A stretch of 64,000 bases of DNA from contig LS997565.1 of NCBI GenBank assembly GCA_000469685.2, positions 4,118,005-4,182,004 on the forward strand, given 5' to 3'. Under the pieces are notes generated by a model. The model was not told the DNA's origin. It was given only the letters and a program-made list of their open reading frames with translations, and did not search any database. The first letter of the stretch is position 1; each line of letters opens with the position of its first letter. Position numbers and translations under genes: made by a program. Positions 22,093 through 33,211 of this stretch are shown in pieces. This stretch comes from Haemonchus contortus (taxonomy: Eukaryota > Nematoda > Chromadorea > Rhabditida > Trichostrongylidae).

Positions 22093-22126
22093 CTGAAGAA
22101 GGCGATATCGCCGAAACGTTAGCCTA
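22093..22126 (+). ncRNA. Hammerhead-like RNA motif at the 3' end of the Penelope-like fragment
   Basis: The sequence reads CTGAAGA, then a GGCG/CGCC hairpin, then GAAACGTT, enclosed by AGGCT (22089-22093) and AGCCT (22121-22125), which can pair. Penelope-like elements are known to carry hammerhead ribozyme motifs in their terminal repeats (core CUGANGA ... GAAA). Here an extra nucleotide sits between CUGAAGA and helix II, so activity is uncertain. The same fold with compensatory changes occurs at 45022-45056 and 47245-47279. An AATAAA follows at about 22126. Confidence 0.55.
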
Positions 22127-22139
22127 ATAAAGCTTGTTT

Positions 22140-22900
22140 ACAAACCTCGTGAAGAGTTCGGAAAAAGAATAAACTCAACAATACACTTATGCCGAGGTTC
22201 ATAGAAAGCCGTACTTGGAAGTCAATAATGTGTATGTCCACTTACAAAACATCAATAAAGAACAGCTTATCAGTAAATTAAATACTATATGTCTCAATAA
22301 TAAACTCGAAACTAGAAAGGAGGCTGCTCTACCTCATATTTATGCTCTACCTAAACTTCACAAAAACCCCATTAAGCTCAGATTTATAACAGTTGCTAAA
22401 CATTGCAGCCTTGAACCACTGGCATTAGAATTACACAACATTTTCACGTTCCTCAAAAACCATTTTATTAATTATGCAAATAGGGTTAAGGAATGTAATA
22501 GAACTATGAAAATTTATTGAGCTATTAACGATATTAATATTAGTCATGAGTTCAGTAATATAAATGGTACTGAATTATGAATATACACAGCTGACTTTGT
22601 AGACATGTTCACAAACCTAAGACATAACCTTTTGTTTAACTGTATTAGAGAATCATTAAAATGGTGTTCTAATAATGCTAAGCTAATAAAACAATGATAG
22701 CTACGAATGAATATGAAGTTTATTACACTATAGGATATAATAGACAAAGTAGCGATAGGCTTTACTCTTTTCAAGATCTTTTGTATCTGGTAGACTATTT
22801 GTTAAATAACAGCTATTGTATATTCGGAGCTACTGTCTTCAAACAAAGCATGGGAGTGCCTCAGGGGGGAGGGGGGACTTCAGCCCATGATGATCTAGAG
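22140..22900 (+). pseudogene. Reverse transcriptase fragment of a second Penelope-like family
   Basis: Plus-strand blocks across several interrupted frames read HIYALPKLHKNPIKLRFI (22335-22395), then YTADFVDMFTNL with the motif A Asp (about 22582-22620), then FKQSMGVPQGG (22838-22870) in the motif B position. This order is that of Penelope-like reverse transcriptases of the group whose nuclease remnant is seen at 31764-32270. In-frame stops at 22518-22520 and near 22577 disable it. It is a different family from the neighbouring GIY-YIG fragment, so this stretch is a patchwork of two insertions. Confidence 0.65.
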
Positions 22901-23580
22901 TTTGAAAATTTAAACTGCTCTCGTTTATACTGCTTTCAGGGTTAATGAAATTACTGCTGAGGCAGCAAATGTTCACCGACCAGTAGTGGTAGGTCCAAAA
23001 GTACAAGAACTCTGGCAATCGCCCCACGTGAAGGGATGCTCCTCATTCGAAGTCTTGCGAGGAACAATCACCCTAGGCATCACCCAGTGAAACCAACTGC
23101 TACGAACATCGCCCACCAATGTGCAGCCTCCGTTACATTAGGAAAGAATGCGAAATAAGGTGGACACCCGACATCACAGGACGCACCCCCTCTATGGACC
23201 TCGATAAGTCGAGTCCATCGGCAGGAACAGCGCAGGGATTCATTGCGGAAGGGATGAATTCTTCAGAAGGCACAAGCCATCTGTGTTGTGGTGGGCAGTA
23301 CAGGGTGAATGATAAGTGTAGGCACCTAGGGACCCTAAGAGACCCTACCTCAGTCCAGGAAGTAATTAACTAGTAGTTATCCCTGAGCTCAAACCTTCTG
23401 AATTCAGTGAACTAGTGGACTAGTGCTGAATGCTTACTATCCCCCCAAAAACAGCAAAGCAAATGTAAAACAATACAGAGTCACCTACTGACTAATCACA
23501 AGCAAAAAAAGTTGAAAACCTATTAAAACAAAAGAAAGCAGTAATACTAATGAACCTAGGTCACATCTGTAAAACTTGAT
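22901..23580. other. Repeat-like spacer with an 84-codon frame
   Basis: The frame at 23119-23373 (+) includes SHLCCGGQYRVNDKCRHLG and looks protein-like, perhaps a retroelement fragment, but I cannot name it. A CTAGTAGTT/ACTAGTGGACTAGT cluster near 23370-23425 is a small palindromic area. Confidence 0.35.
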
Positions 23581-23581
23581 A

Positions 23582-23950
23582 TCACTTCCCATTAGACGGC
23601 TTCGTCTGACGGCTCTCTGCAGCTCCCGTCACTGTCGACGCGTACCATCCGCAAAAAGGACAATTTGAATAGGAAAATAAGGCTACTGTGAGAAGTTCAA
23701 TTAGCAAAGCTTGACCATCAGCCGAGTGCTTTAGAGACCGCAAATGCGCCGCTTTATCCGCCGGAAAAGCATTTTTTCTAAATTTTCTGGAAGGTGGCGA
23801 TCCTCGATTTGACACTCGACGATGTCTGGGCAACGTGCGACGAACAGCTTGATAGTCAGTACTATCTAAATTGTCAAATTCACGCAAAAGATACGATAGA
23901 AGATAATAACTGATAACACAACCATGATCCCTGTTCGGATCGCCTGTTAG
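23582..23950 (-). other. Possible further exon remnants of a minus-strand gene
   Basis: A 101-codon minus frame (23582-23887) and, just upstream on that strand, a short segment at 23927-23947 reading AIRTGI. The latter copies the end of the repeated exon unit at 24219-24962 and is likewise followed by a GT donor. Function unknown; probably part of the same decayed gene. Confidence 0.3.
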
Positions 23951-24218
23951 AAGGATAGGCGGCTACCTGCTTCCCGGTTGGACTTCTTCAACGGTGACTT
24001 AAACATAAGGCGTTACTAATTCAAAAAAGGATTAATACAAGTGACAAAAAATCCTGCAGAGGAAGTACGCAAAAGCAAACGAATCTTCATTCGAATAAAA
24101 AGTTAATAGAGATCAAAAGCGTTTTGCAACTTTTGTTAGGATTCAGTCCCACGCGAATTCCCAAACAAGTTATCCCCATTTCTATACATGTTAAACCAAA
24201 AAAAGTTTAACCTCTTAC

Positions 24219-24962
24219 CGAGACAATTACGCGGCGAACCAGTCCCGGACCTCGTTGATTCCAAGGTGTTCCTCTACATATCCCACCTGTAGACGACAAG
24301 CTACCGCGACTTGCAGGTACACGAGCATATCGAAAAGCTGCTCAGCCGAAAATGGGCCGGTCTCGACGAGGACGGCATCAACCTGAATTAGCATAATGAA
24401 AAGGTGGGCATTCAAAAAAGAGTTGGTGATGACATACTTCTGATCCCCGTTCGGATCGCCTCACGACAGAGTCGTCGAACGAAGTCGATGCATCCCCATG
24501 GTATTACACCTATATTAGTGCCTGCAGATGAAACGGCTTGACGAGTGGGTTATACAGCTACAAAGCCGCATCGAAGAACCTTTTAGACGAAGAATGTGTC
24601 GGTCTCGATGGAGATCACATCGACCTGGACGAGTAGAATTAGAAAGTGGACCTTAAAAATGTTGATATGACCTACTTCTGATCCCAGTCTGGATCGCCTC
24701 ACGACAGAACTGTCGAATGAAGTCGATCCGTTCCTGTGGTTCTACATCTATCTGTCTGCAGGCGAGGCGAGTAAACATCGGGTCACATAGCTTCACGACC
24801 TCGTCGAAGTGATCTAACAGAAGAGTGGGCTGGCCTTGATGGAGACGGCGTCAACTTGAATTGAGTATAGAAAAGGGACCCCCAACAGATTTTCCAGTGT
24901 GGACATACCTCTGATCCCCGTTTGGATCGCTTCACGACAGAATCGTTGAACGAAGTTGATCC
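24219..24962 (-). pseudogene. Tandemly repeated exons of an unidentified minus-strand gene, decayed
   Basis: Four successive units on the minus strand, about 235 bp apart, look like exon copies: 24962-24909 (partial), 24855-24676, 24624-24438 and 24382-24219. Units 2-4 start GTxGATGxxGTC after an acceptor-like AG. Units 1-3 end with a conserved segment, INFVQRFCREAIQTGIR / IDFIRQFCREAIQTGIR / IDFVRRLCREAIRTGIR, followed by GTATGT, GTAGGT or GTATGT donors. Unit 2 has lost the acceptor AG (AA instead), and units 2 and 3 contain stops and frame changes. Unit 4 is open for 51 codons (VDAVLVETGPFSAEQLFDM onward) with a different end. I do not recognise the domain. The pattern suggests exon duplication in a host gene that later died. 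Confidence 0.5.
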
Positions 24963-24969
24963 CTGTTGA

Positions 24970-27200
24970 AAGAAGTTTTTCAAATCTGCATGTTGTCTGT
25001 TCACTAGCAGTTTGACATCTCAGTGTTCAGTGTACAGAATCCTGGTAAGGGTGTGGATCAAAATTCACTAAAAAGGGAATAATTAGAGTGGGGCTGCGAT
25101 TGAATTGTCTCATACGAAGAAGCCATCTATCCTACTATCGTACAGCTGACGAGTCTGCGAATCCCCAGACAGCCATCCTCTTTGCTCAACAATCGCTCCA
25201 CTACAACTTAATTCTTCGAGACACTTGGAGTGGAAGGAGGGGAATAGGGGAACCATCTCTGTAAACATTACAGAAAGAACAGCACCTGAAAAGGTGGGTT
25301 TGAAGAGCACACATCGAATTATAGCCGTGCAAGATCTAGCACACTTTCCTTTGCTTAGTTGTCATCTAGATGTGAGAAGAAATTCGTAGAAAGTTCGCAG
25401 AATTCTGTGAATTTCTCTCTTCATAATGTGACAAGCAATGTGGGAAGCCTACAGAAAGCTCCAGGCAATTTGCAGCGTCATGGTTATCTACATGCCTCAT
25501 TACTGCTTCTTCGTATGCCATGACAGCTCTTATTGACTTCGGAAACGAGTCGATCACTGGACCCTTCACTTTGGAATGATTCAAATGGGGAGTAGGTCTT
25601 CTTCAACTCCATACAGTATCCACCAGATTGAAGTCAACAACCAATTCTTAGCAGCCATAGGGTCGGTGGATTGTCTAGACAAGAGTGAAGAACAGTTTCG
25701 ACAATCAGGTGTTGAGTGATGTTTCGCTGATACGTCTGAGAAATACTTGAAAGTCCCAAGGGTAGCACTTTGCCTCGATAGATGGCCTTCAGGTGGAACC
25801 CCTTGTCGATTCCCGCTCCTGTTTCGCGAACAACAGCAGTGTCGTGCTGGTGCCACACATCCCAGCCATTGTGTCCGATACTTCTTTAAGTATGTGCACA
25901 TTTCCTGTCAAAAAATAGCCACTTCTTGAACATGGCTGGGAACCAATCCCAGCTGTTTCTTGACAATGGTCCCGTCTGGTACCTTCTAGACGCCTGCCAG
26001 GCTCGCTGTCTCCATTCAATCAGAACATTTTGAGAGTCTGGATCTATTTGTTTCTCTTATGATCAGCTCGACAATTTCATCTGTGGTAATCTCCGGAAAA
26101 ACTGGATGGTATGCTGTTAGTCTAGAACGTATCTATCCAGTGCCCCTTCAAACCCTTCAAACATACTGACTTCCTTCTTCGCTCGAATCCGACAGTTCAT
26201 CGCTGGAATTCCCGTCCGACTCGTCATTTGACCCCCACAGCATTCACAACCATGTCGTCCTAGGCATCCTCCCTCTCCCTTTATGGAAGTGTTCACCATT
26301 TTGAGAGTTTTGGGTGCAAAATTACTCCGGAGTTCAAAATTAAATCCGAAGGGAACATACGATGTGATTGCGATTCGCTGAAAAAAACTGCTCCGTGTGG
26401 CCGCGTCGATTACGAAACAGGCGCGTAATCGTATTCAACAACATTCGTTTTTTTTGACCAGTTGTTGTTGTTGACAGTTTTTCGGCCTGAAAATGGGCCT
26501 AAAATTAGCCTCGAAGATCTTTTTGACGACAAAGATTGAAGCGGACTAGCTTATAGGAATTAGAGAGAAGGGAATTTTGAAAATTCATGGCAAAAGGAAT
26601 TCTAGTAGAGAAAGTGCCGTGCAAGCTCTCAGAAAACATTCAGTAAAAACTGGCTTCGTTAGTGAGTGATAGCGACAAAATCGATCATCAATAATTTGCA
26701 CAAAAACATCCTGTACAGAGACTGGTCCAAGGAATTAAAGCAGGAAAGGATTTCAAACTGAATGGAAGGGACTGGTAGCAAATGAAGCCTCAAATGTGAC
26801 CGTCGAACAACCTTCACAGAGCATTGTATCACCAGGAAGGGATAATTCTTCAGTAACACTGGCTGTGGTCGATCGATCGATCGATCACAACACCGCTGAT
26901 TCCAAGTGATCAGAACAGCTTTTAAAAAGCAGAAAGAACAGGTCAGCGGGCCCATTGGGATGTAGACCGGTGGCTAATGAAATAGCCAACTATACATGAG
27001 TATTTACCTGAGAAAAGTGACAAATGAGTAAATACAACATTATCTTCCAGTCTTTCCTTCCTGTTATTCGAGATATTCAAGATATCCTAGAAGTCTGATT
27101 TGAAGGGATATCAGCTAGTGTTTCGTTCTTTGTCTTTTAATGTATTCGGCTCATTCTACTTGTTACTGGTTGCTCCATTAATTGCTACTGTTTTGAATTG
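24970..27200. other. Intergenic, unidentified
   Basis: Many overlapping short minus-strand frames occur between 25110 and 26299, none longer than about 106 codons and none with a domain I can name. A (GATC)n run lies at about 26874-26889. The 160 bp before 27200 may be the 5' untranslated part of the LINE that follows. Confidence 0.4.
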
Positions 27201-27224
27201 ATCGATCGTGGCGGCGGCTAGTGG

Positions 27225-28152
27225 ATGTACAATCGATACTGGTCAAAACCAAATCTTACTCCTAGTGGCAGGGAACATACACATTCAATTGCCACCGCAT
27301 CCGGTAATTCAAATTCCTTGACGGAAATGGATAATCAGCTAACTTCTCCTGCTGGTCGTAGTATCCAGGAACGCCGTGCTAAACGTTTTCATCATGGATC
27401 TCCTGCCTCGATGGCTAGGTCTCTATCCAGTGCCGTTGATCTACTGACCAAGGTCGATAGACTCCCGGCCTACTTGAAAACCGTTTTGGGACACCTATTG
27501 GAGACTCCAACCAGGTCAACGATTTGCTTAAAAGAAATCGTGAGTTGAAGGACCAGCTAAAAAGTGAAATAGCGGAGGAGGATAAGCTTTTAAAGGAAAT
27601 TGAATCGCTGAAAGGTGCTCTTAATGGTAGGAGTCTAAGGTCGAAGAACATTGATAGAATGGCTTCTACTAGTTGCTGTGAAGGGAGAACGCCCTAGATC
27701 TGTGGTTATGACTGGAATTTCAGAGTCTATGATGTTAGTGCTGCTAATAGGGTTCACTATGATATCGATTGTGTAAGAAGGGTATTTCGTTTCTTGGACA
27801 TGGAATTTGTGCCGACAGCCATTTATCGCTTAGGTAAACCCGAAGGAGGTGTGCCCAGATTATTGAAGGTTGTGTTATGTGGTCGTTTCTTTGTGTCTGA
27901 CTTGCTCAAGAAGGCACCGAAACTCAGATTTTTCTCGACTTCTGGTGTCTTTATAGGGCGCTCATTATCAAAACCGGAAAGGGTTCGGCTCGCTGAACTC
28001 AGGAGAACTAGAGCCAATGTTTCTCAGAACACATTGCCTCTAGTTCACCACCAGTTACAATTGGCAATAGAGCTGACCGCGAACTTGAGCAATCTCAGAA
28101 TTATAATGTTGTTGGTGTTGATAACAGAATATTTAATGATTCCTTGCCAGTA
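27225..28152 (+). pseudogene. LINE ORF1-like protein, broken
   Basis: The reading frame shifts at least twice (27225-27548, then 27480-27700, then 27715-28152). It begins MYNRYWSKPNLTPSG. It contains a coiled coil (LLKRNRELKDQLKSEIAEED) near 27520-27600. It continues with a folded block, VRRVFRFLDMEFVPTAIYR ... RLLKVVLCGRFFVSDLL ... GVFIGRSLSKPERVRLAELR. This combination of coiled coil followed by an RRM-like block is typical of ORF1 in nematode CR1/T1-type LINEs. It would bind element RNA. The frameshifts make it inactive. Confidence 0.6.
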
Positions 28153-28160
28153 AAATCCAA

Positions 28161-28900
28161 TTGACTCCTCGGATTCAGGATAACGGTGTGAAATGCCTAC
28201 TTACTAATATTCGCTCATCATTAAAAAATGCTCTGGACCTCAAACATCTGTTGTCCAGGGAGGATTACGGAGTTGTAGCATTGTCAGAAACTTGGCTTAA
28301 ATCAGCGGTTGAGATTCGGCCTTTGTTAGGTGATATTTGTGATAAATACGGAACCTTCGCTGCGACCGCAACAGGAAGAAGGGAGGTGGTGTTGCATTGC
28401 TTATCAAAAGTGCACTTTCTCCTGTCCACATATTTGGTGAAACTATGCTTAATGTTTATGAAATAATAGCATGCAATCTTCATGCTAACGGAGTTAACTG
28501 TAGAATTATTTTGTGCTTCGCGCCCCTAGTTGCTCTAATGAAACTAGTACACAAATGATCAAGTGCATAAGTGATCCTTCGGATTGTCCATGCGCGTATA
28601 TTCTTATGGGAGACTTCAATTTCCCTGATATAGATTGGCCCGACGCTTTGGATCCGGCCCATCTATATTATCAAGGGATTTTGTGGACGTGACAAAAAAT
28701 ATTAATTACGTGCAGTATGTCCAGTCAAGAACTAGGGGGTCCAGCACCCTAGATTTGTTGAGGTTCCTCTTGGAATTAGTGATCATTCTTGCGTCAATTC
28801 GGAAAGGAATCAATACACATGGAAGAGGGACTATGCTGAAGCTAATTACAGTCTTATGCGTTCTTATCTTGATCGTATTGATTGGATAGGCTCCCTCCAA
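28161..28900 (+). pseudogene. LINE apurinic-like endonuclease, broken
   Basis: Starts KCLLTNIRSSLKNALDL and continues YGVVALSETWL with the catalytic Glu-containing SETWL motif of EEP nucleases. It then shifts frame to MGDFNFPDIDWPDA (about 28608-28650) and SRTRGSSTLDLL (28725-28760), the later EEP motifs. It would nick target DNA to prime reverse transcription. Frame changes near 28385 and 28490 disable it. Confidence 0.7.
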
Positions 28901-29472
28901 ACTTTAAGCGTCAATGAGATGTACGAGACATTTTTGCATTTTTTTGCATTTTACTCAACTACTGTATCGTCAAGCATGTTCCCATACGTGAAGTCAAGGC
29001 TTTTCTGGGTTAATATTCCTTCGTATCTTCATTCTACATATGATAGGAGACTTAAGCCATATCAGAAAGCTTCATTTAGTAAGAAATCTGAGGACTGGGA
29101 TTTATATAGGAAATTAAACACGATATATGAAAGAAATTATATAAGTATAACTGTCGGGTGGAGGAGAAAATCATAGAAGGCGGTGGCAGTAGGGGCTTGT
29201 ATAGGTTTATAAGTTCCAAAATCAGAGCGAAGGAAAAACTTGTCGTTTTAACTAAAACTGTTGGTACCACAGTAGCATCAGATTTAGACTATCGGCGGAT
29301 ATATTTGAGAAGGTTTCTGTGAAACGCGTAAGCGTCAGTGATGAGAATTTACGTTTGGCAGGATCTTTTCCACTGATGACTGATTCTCTGTGGTTCCATG
29401 AGCAGGATATCTCGATGATACTGTCCAGGTACAAAACGGGATCCTTTACGACTCCGGATGGTGTCCCCTTCA

Positions 29473-31440
29473 TTTTTTTATTTATTTAATACACCAGGGT
29501 GTGCCATACAATATAAAAGCAAAAACTGTAAGGCGATGGTCCTTCGAAAATAGGAAAAAAGTGTATACATTAGCCTAAGAACAATTGAGGATAACGAAAG
29601 AGACGGAAGCAAGAAGCTAGTAAGGGAGCACTGATAAGTAATGCTGGAACTTTTCTCATATAAAACAGGAAAGCTGTTTTCCTATGTGAAAAAAGACTTC
29701 TTCGTGTTACACTGGCCCATTATGCCAAGGGAGGCGAGAATAACTAGGGCTTGCTTACAACAGAGCTCAAATACGAAACAAATTCAATTAGGAGCCACAG
29801 GCGAGTAGACGAAAGGAGCCTTCAGACGGAAGGGTTGATCATCTCACAGGATCCTCAAACACTCAGCACACATAAAAATGAAGGCCTCAACATCATCGAA
29901 AGCATGCTCCACCTAGCCGGCTTCTGGCCTCAGAGAAATGAAAGGAACAGCACTAAAGCAGAGGTGAAGTAAGGGAATGAACAAGTCACTCAAAACAATC
30001 TAGAAGAAATAAGGCTACTACAAACGGCAAATACTGCTAAGAGTAAGAAAAGATATTAGAGAAAATATGGACGCTGAACGCTCCACAAAATAGTGTCAGA
30101 AACGAGGAATTTATCGACGGAGGCAAACTGAGAATGGCTATTGATAATCTAGCTTCAGGGCTGGACGGACATGAAAATGTCGAGGTATGTATCTTGAAGA
30201 AGGCAGCTGCAAGAAGAAACTGAAATACCGGAATGTAGCAAAAGCTTTCTTAACGGCACTATCAATGTGGCAAGAAACATCAAGCTTGTACCGAAAATAA
30301 CCCCTAGATCTTTAATAGACCTCGTACTTGGAAGAGATACGCCGTTCACAACGTAATCATTTCGAACAGAATTGCCGAAATGCATCACTAAACATTTAGT
30401 AGGGTTCAAAGGAATATCCCACAAGGAAGCCCACTCACTCATTCTCTCCACAGACAGTCTAAAAGCTCGCTGCACAACTCCACCGTTCCTCTCATCAAAG
30501 GCAGCGTAAACTTTGATATCATCGGCATAAATTTGCACGTGAACTTCCCCGCAAGTGTTGAGAAGCTGAGGCACTCCAATTGTGTAAACCAAAAAGAGAA
30601 GCGGAGACAGAACTCCGCCTTGCGGAACGCGACTGGTACAGGCGTAGCTACCAGAGAAACTACTGCCGACACGAACAGTAAAACTTCTATCAAAAAGATA
30701 TGACGTTATCCACTTAAGCGTGTTACCTCGAATAACGTAGCGCTCCAACTTACTGATCAGCTTGGGATAACAAACTTTATCGAAAGCCTTCGAAAGGTCA
30801 AGGTGGATAACATCTACGGATTTGCCGTTGTTGCTAGCCTGGTAGACATCATAAAATGTATCGAGAGGGTTATTACAGGTAGAGGCCCCAGAAAGGAAGC
30901 CATGCTGCTCTCCGGAATTAAGGTGAAATTTTTCGAACCAGGATAGGATCTTATCAAACATCATCTTCTCCATCACCTTAGCAGCTGTGGGAGTGCGGCT
31001 AATAGGCCTATAATTGTTAACTCTAGTGGCTCCTACTTGCTTAGGGATGGCAGTTACAATTGCTCTTTTCCAAAGCCTGGGAACCTTCCCTAGAAGAAAC
31101 GATATGTTGAACAAGTGAGCAAGTGGTTTGCATAGAGGATTGTGGCCCTTCCTGAAAACAATTTGAGGTATACCATCGGAAGGCTCACTAACGGAAGGTT
31201 TCAGTTTTTTAATACAGTACGAACATCAGATGGGTGGAAAATGATGTCAGGAATGTTAGTTCGGAGATTAAATGAACTATATTCCATCACACCAGGGGAA
31301 GAACTAGACTCTAAGAAAACACTCGCAAAATACTTTCCCAGAGACTCCGCTTTAGCATAATCGCTATAGAGCCTGGTACCGTTCTGATCCTCTAGAACAG
31401 GCAAGCCTGACTTCGATTCAATTTTTCTGTGAATCAATTC
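29473..31440 (-). mobile_element. CR1-like LINE (family 2), 5'-truncated, inverted into family 1
   Basis: On the minus strand the element starts near 31440 inside the linker before the reverse transcriptase. It runs through the reverse transcriptase (31114-30155) and a 3' region of about 650 bp, and ends in an A-rich tail (AATAAATAAAAAAAT, complement of 29473-29487). The 5' truncation and A-rich 3' end are the hallmark of target-primed reverse transcription. Its tail touches the broken end of the plus-strand LINE, so it either inserted there or was joined by deletion. No clear target duplication seen. Confidence 0.7.
30155..31437 (-). pseudogene. LINE reverse transcriptase
   Basis: Translation from 31437 begins IHRKIESKSGLPVLED (linker) and, after a frame change near 31200, becomes a 319-codon open frame from 31114. 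It shows motifs in the expected order: VPRLWKRAIVTAIPKQ, NNYRPISRTPTAAKVMEKM, EQHGFLSGAS, VIHLDLSKAFDKV (motif A Asp), SRVPQGGVLSPLLFLVY (motif B) and VQIYADDIKVYA (motif C, YADD). WASLWDIPLNPTKC and SIKDLGVIF follow. The catalytic Asp residues are intact, so this copy is not very old. The thumb and C terminus are shifted or lost after 30155. It belongs to the jockey/CR1 group of non-LTR elements. Confidence 0.85.
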
Positions 31441-31763
31441 GCTAGTTAGGTGGTTTTTACAAAGCTAGAATTATATATTTTACATCAAGGTATTCTACTT
31501 ATAATTTGGGTCTTCGCCGTTATAGTTAAATTGTGAAATTTCGTTTTAGTTTCTATATTATAGTGATGTGCTAGAATAGTAAAAATTAGTAATTTAGCTT
31601 TATTATTTACTTTATCAGGAAAATCACTTTCACAGGTTAACTTAATTAGGTATTTAATCTTTTTTTGGAGACTTTTGAGTAGTCTATAATAGTCTATGGA
31701 GGAACTTTATCATACTCTCCCTCATTTACTTTTTTCTTACGCTTTCTACTACCGCTGTTAGTT

Positions 31764-32270
31764 CTAATTTTGGTAATTTTGAATGGAAAGTATGGGGGTT
31801 AGATTTGAATATATTGATGTATGTATATCGCTAATATTGCCATACCCTTTGAAGTTATCATTGAGGCCAAATGGGTATGATTTTGTGAGGAGTTTAATCC
31901 AAAACAATTCCTTATCCAAAAGTATGAACTTATCGTTTTCAAGAAATGAATCTAGAATGTTTACCCCAAATCCTTCCTGGCCTTCGAAGAAGTGATCATA
32001 CAATAAAATCTTTTTTTGTGAATATTAATATAGTATAGATGTTCTCCTATTCTTTCTTTAAGTTTCCTAGTAGTTATTCCTACATATTGTATTCCACATT
32101 GCATACAAGTTAGGCAAAAGATAACCCTTTATTTTTATAAGTGTTAACACGTCATCTTGTTGCCTTAGAGTGGATGTAATTATTTGGGTCAGTAATGTCA
32201 GTAATGTAACATATTCTGCATTGTCCTTGACAAGTAGTACTATTCACTGTGTTCAGTACTATTTACCGAA
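31764..32270 (-). pseudogene. GIY-YIG endonuclease remnant of another Penelope-like family
   Basis: Minus-strand translation over two frames reads CQGQCRICYITDITDPNNY (about 32250-32195), then CMQCGIQYVGITTRKLKERIGEH (about 32110-32045), and after a frame change DHFFEGQEGFGVNI ... ELFWIKLLTKSYPFGLNDN (31995-31830). The YVG-x-T-x-R, EH and catalytic Glu (ELFWI) positions identify the GIY-YIG nuclease of a Penelope-like element. It resembles the group with the YPFGLND ending and differs from the nucleases at 21318 and 45297. Broken by a stop and a frameshift. Confidence 0.65.
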
Positions 32271-32930
32271 GTTTTGTAAAAAATAGCAATTGGCCTCTCC
32301 TCTTACCTTTGTGAATTTATTGTTGAAATGATGAGCATGCTCAACTTTGGTTTTTGACCTTTAATTCTGACGCCACGATGGTCCTTCCCTTGACGCAGAG
32401 AGCAGGTTCGGCAGGACTGCCGTCAGGGTTGGCACTCCCTTTGAACGCTACCTAAGGCAGGAGACTCCAACAATCGACCCCTCTTGCCATTGTTGACTTG
32501 TATGACCCAATCAATCTTGAAGCTTGTGAAATATACATATATATATATACACATATAAGTATATAAAAAGTATACAGATGTACGAATGACTTCAATACCC
32601 GCTTCTCCTTCTTTCGTGAGTTGTCCACCAACTATTGCAAACCTCGATTACCTTCTGACAGAGTCAGAGATAAATATCTTCTTTACTAATAACCAACTCC
32701 TGTGGTAGGGTCGAGATCGTGTCGCAGAATACCCCTGATGGCAAGCGCGTCCGTGCTAAGGGAGAGAAATTTTAGGCAATTACTTGATATCCAGTCGTAC
32801 TTTTGTCCTTTTGTTCTATACAAGTCTCAGTTTTCCCTAATATGTCCCTATTGGTATCTATGATAGAGCGGGGACGGTTAGTAAACTGGTAGCTTTTGAC
32901 TGGTAATCTGTAGTGAAGGAATTCACATTC
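32271..32930. other. Spacer with a short TA-rich tract
   Basis: No gene. An ATATATAC-type simple repeat lies at about 32529-32575. The 32380-32470 stretch (CAGGTTCGGCAGGACTGCCG and around) is GC-richer than its surroundings and may be part of an interspersed repeat. Confidence 0.4.
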
Positions 32931-32944
32931 AACACAGTAGCCTT

Positions 32945-33123
32945 CCTAGAAATGTTGAAAAGTATTCGTTCAAACCGTGAGAGCCTTATTATCGATGCAT
33001 TGCATGAATTGTAGTGTAGAAAATGGCCTCTCGCCCCTCAACCGTGTCATTTCAACATTTCTACGCCTTTGAGAAGATTTCTATACACTTTGAAAAGATT
33101 GAAGGATCGCTGGGCATATAAAT
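32945..33123 (+). promoter_or_regulatory. Promoter region of CTL-A with TATA box
   Basis: TATAAAT at 33117-33123, 89 bp before the ATG. About 150 bp upstream lies a block, ACCGTGAGAGCCTTATTA (32976-32993) followed by GCATGAATTGxAGTGTAGA, shared with CTL-B and CTL-C. A CTACGCCTTTGA-like word (33061) and ATTTCTATACAC are also shared. Conservation among three otherwise diverging flanks suggests regulatory function; that is inference. Confidence 0.6.
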
Positions 33124-33211
33124 ATTCGTGGAAATGCACAGAATAGATAACACTGATTGGTTTTGCACATTATCTGTTCTAACACCCTTTACTTTAGGAC
33201 TTATTTCTTGC

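Larger units (their letters stand above)
27203..29472 (+). mobile_element. CR1-like LINE (family 1), truncated before the reverse transcriptase
   Basis: Plus-strand order is ORF1-like protein, EEP endonuclease, then the linker before the reverse transcriptase. The element stops at about 29470 (translation KTGSFTTPDGVPF). That is exactly homologous to the point where the inverted LINE at 29473-31440 continues into its reverse transcriptase (NLKPSVSEPSDGIPQ). Its downstream half is missing, and the A-rich tail of the second LINE abuts it. All frames carry stops or shifts. Confidence 0.7.

Noticed and set aside
26874..26889. GATC repeat run
   Set aside because: Only about four units; a trivial simple repeat.
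33128..33211. Upstream in-frame ATG for CTL-A
   Set aside because: It lies only 5 bp after the TATA box, probably upstream of the transcription start, and adds residues not shared with CTL-B or CTL-C.
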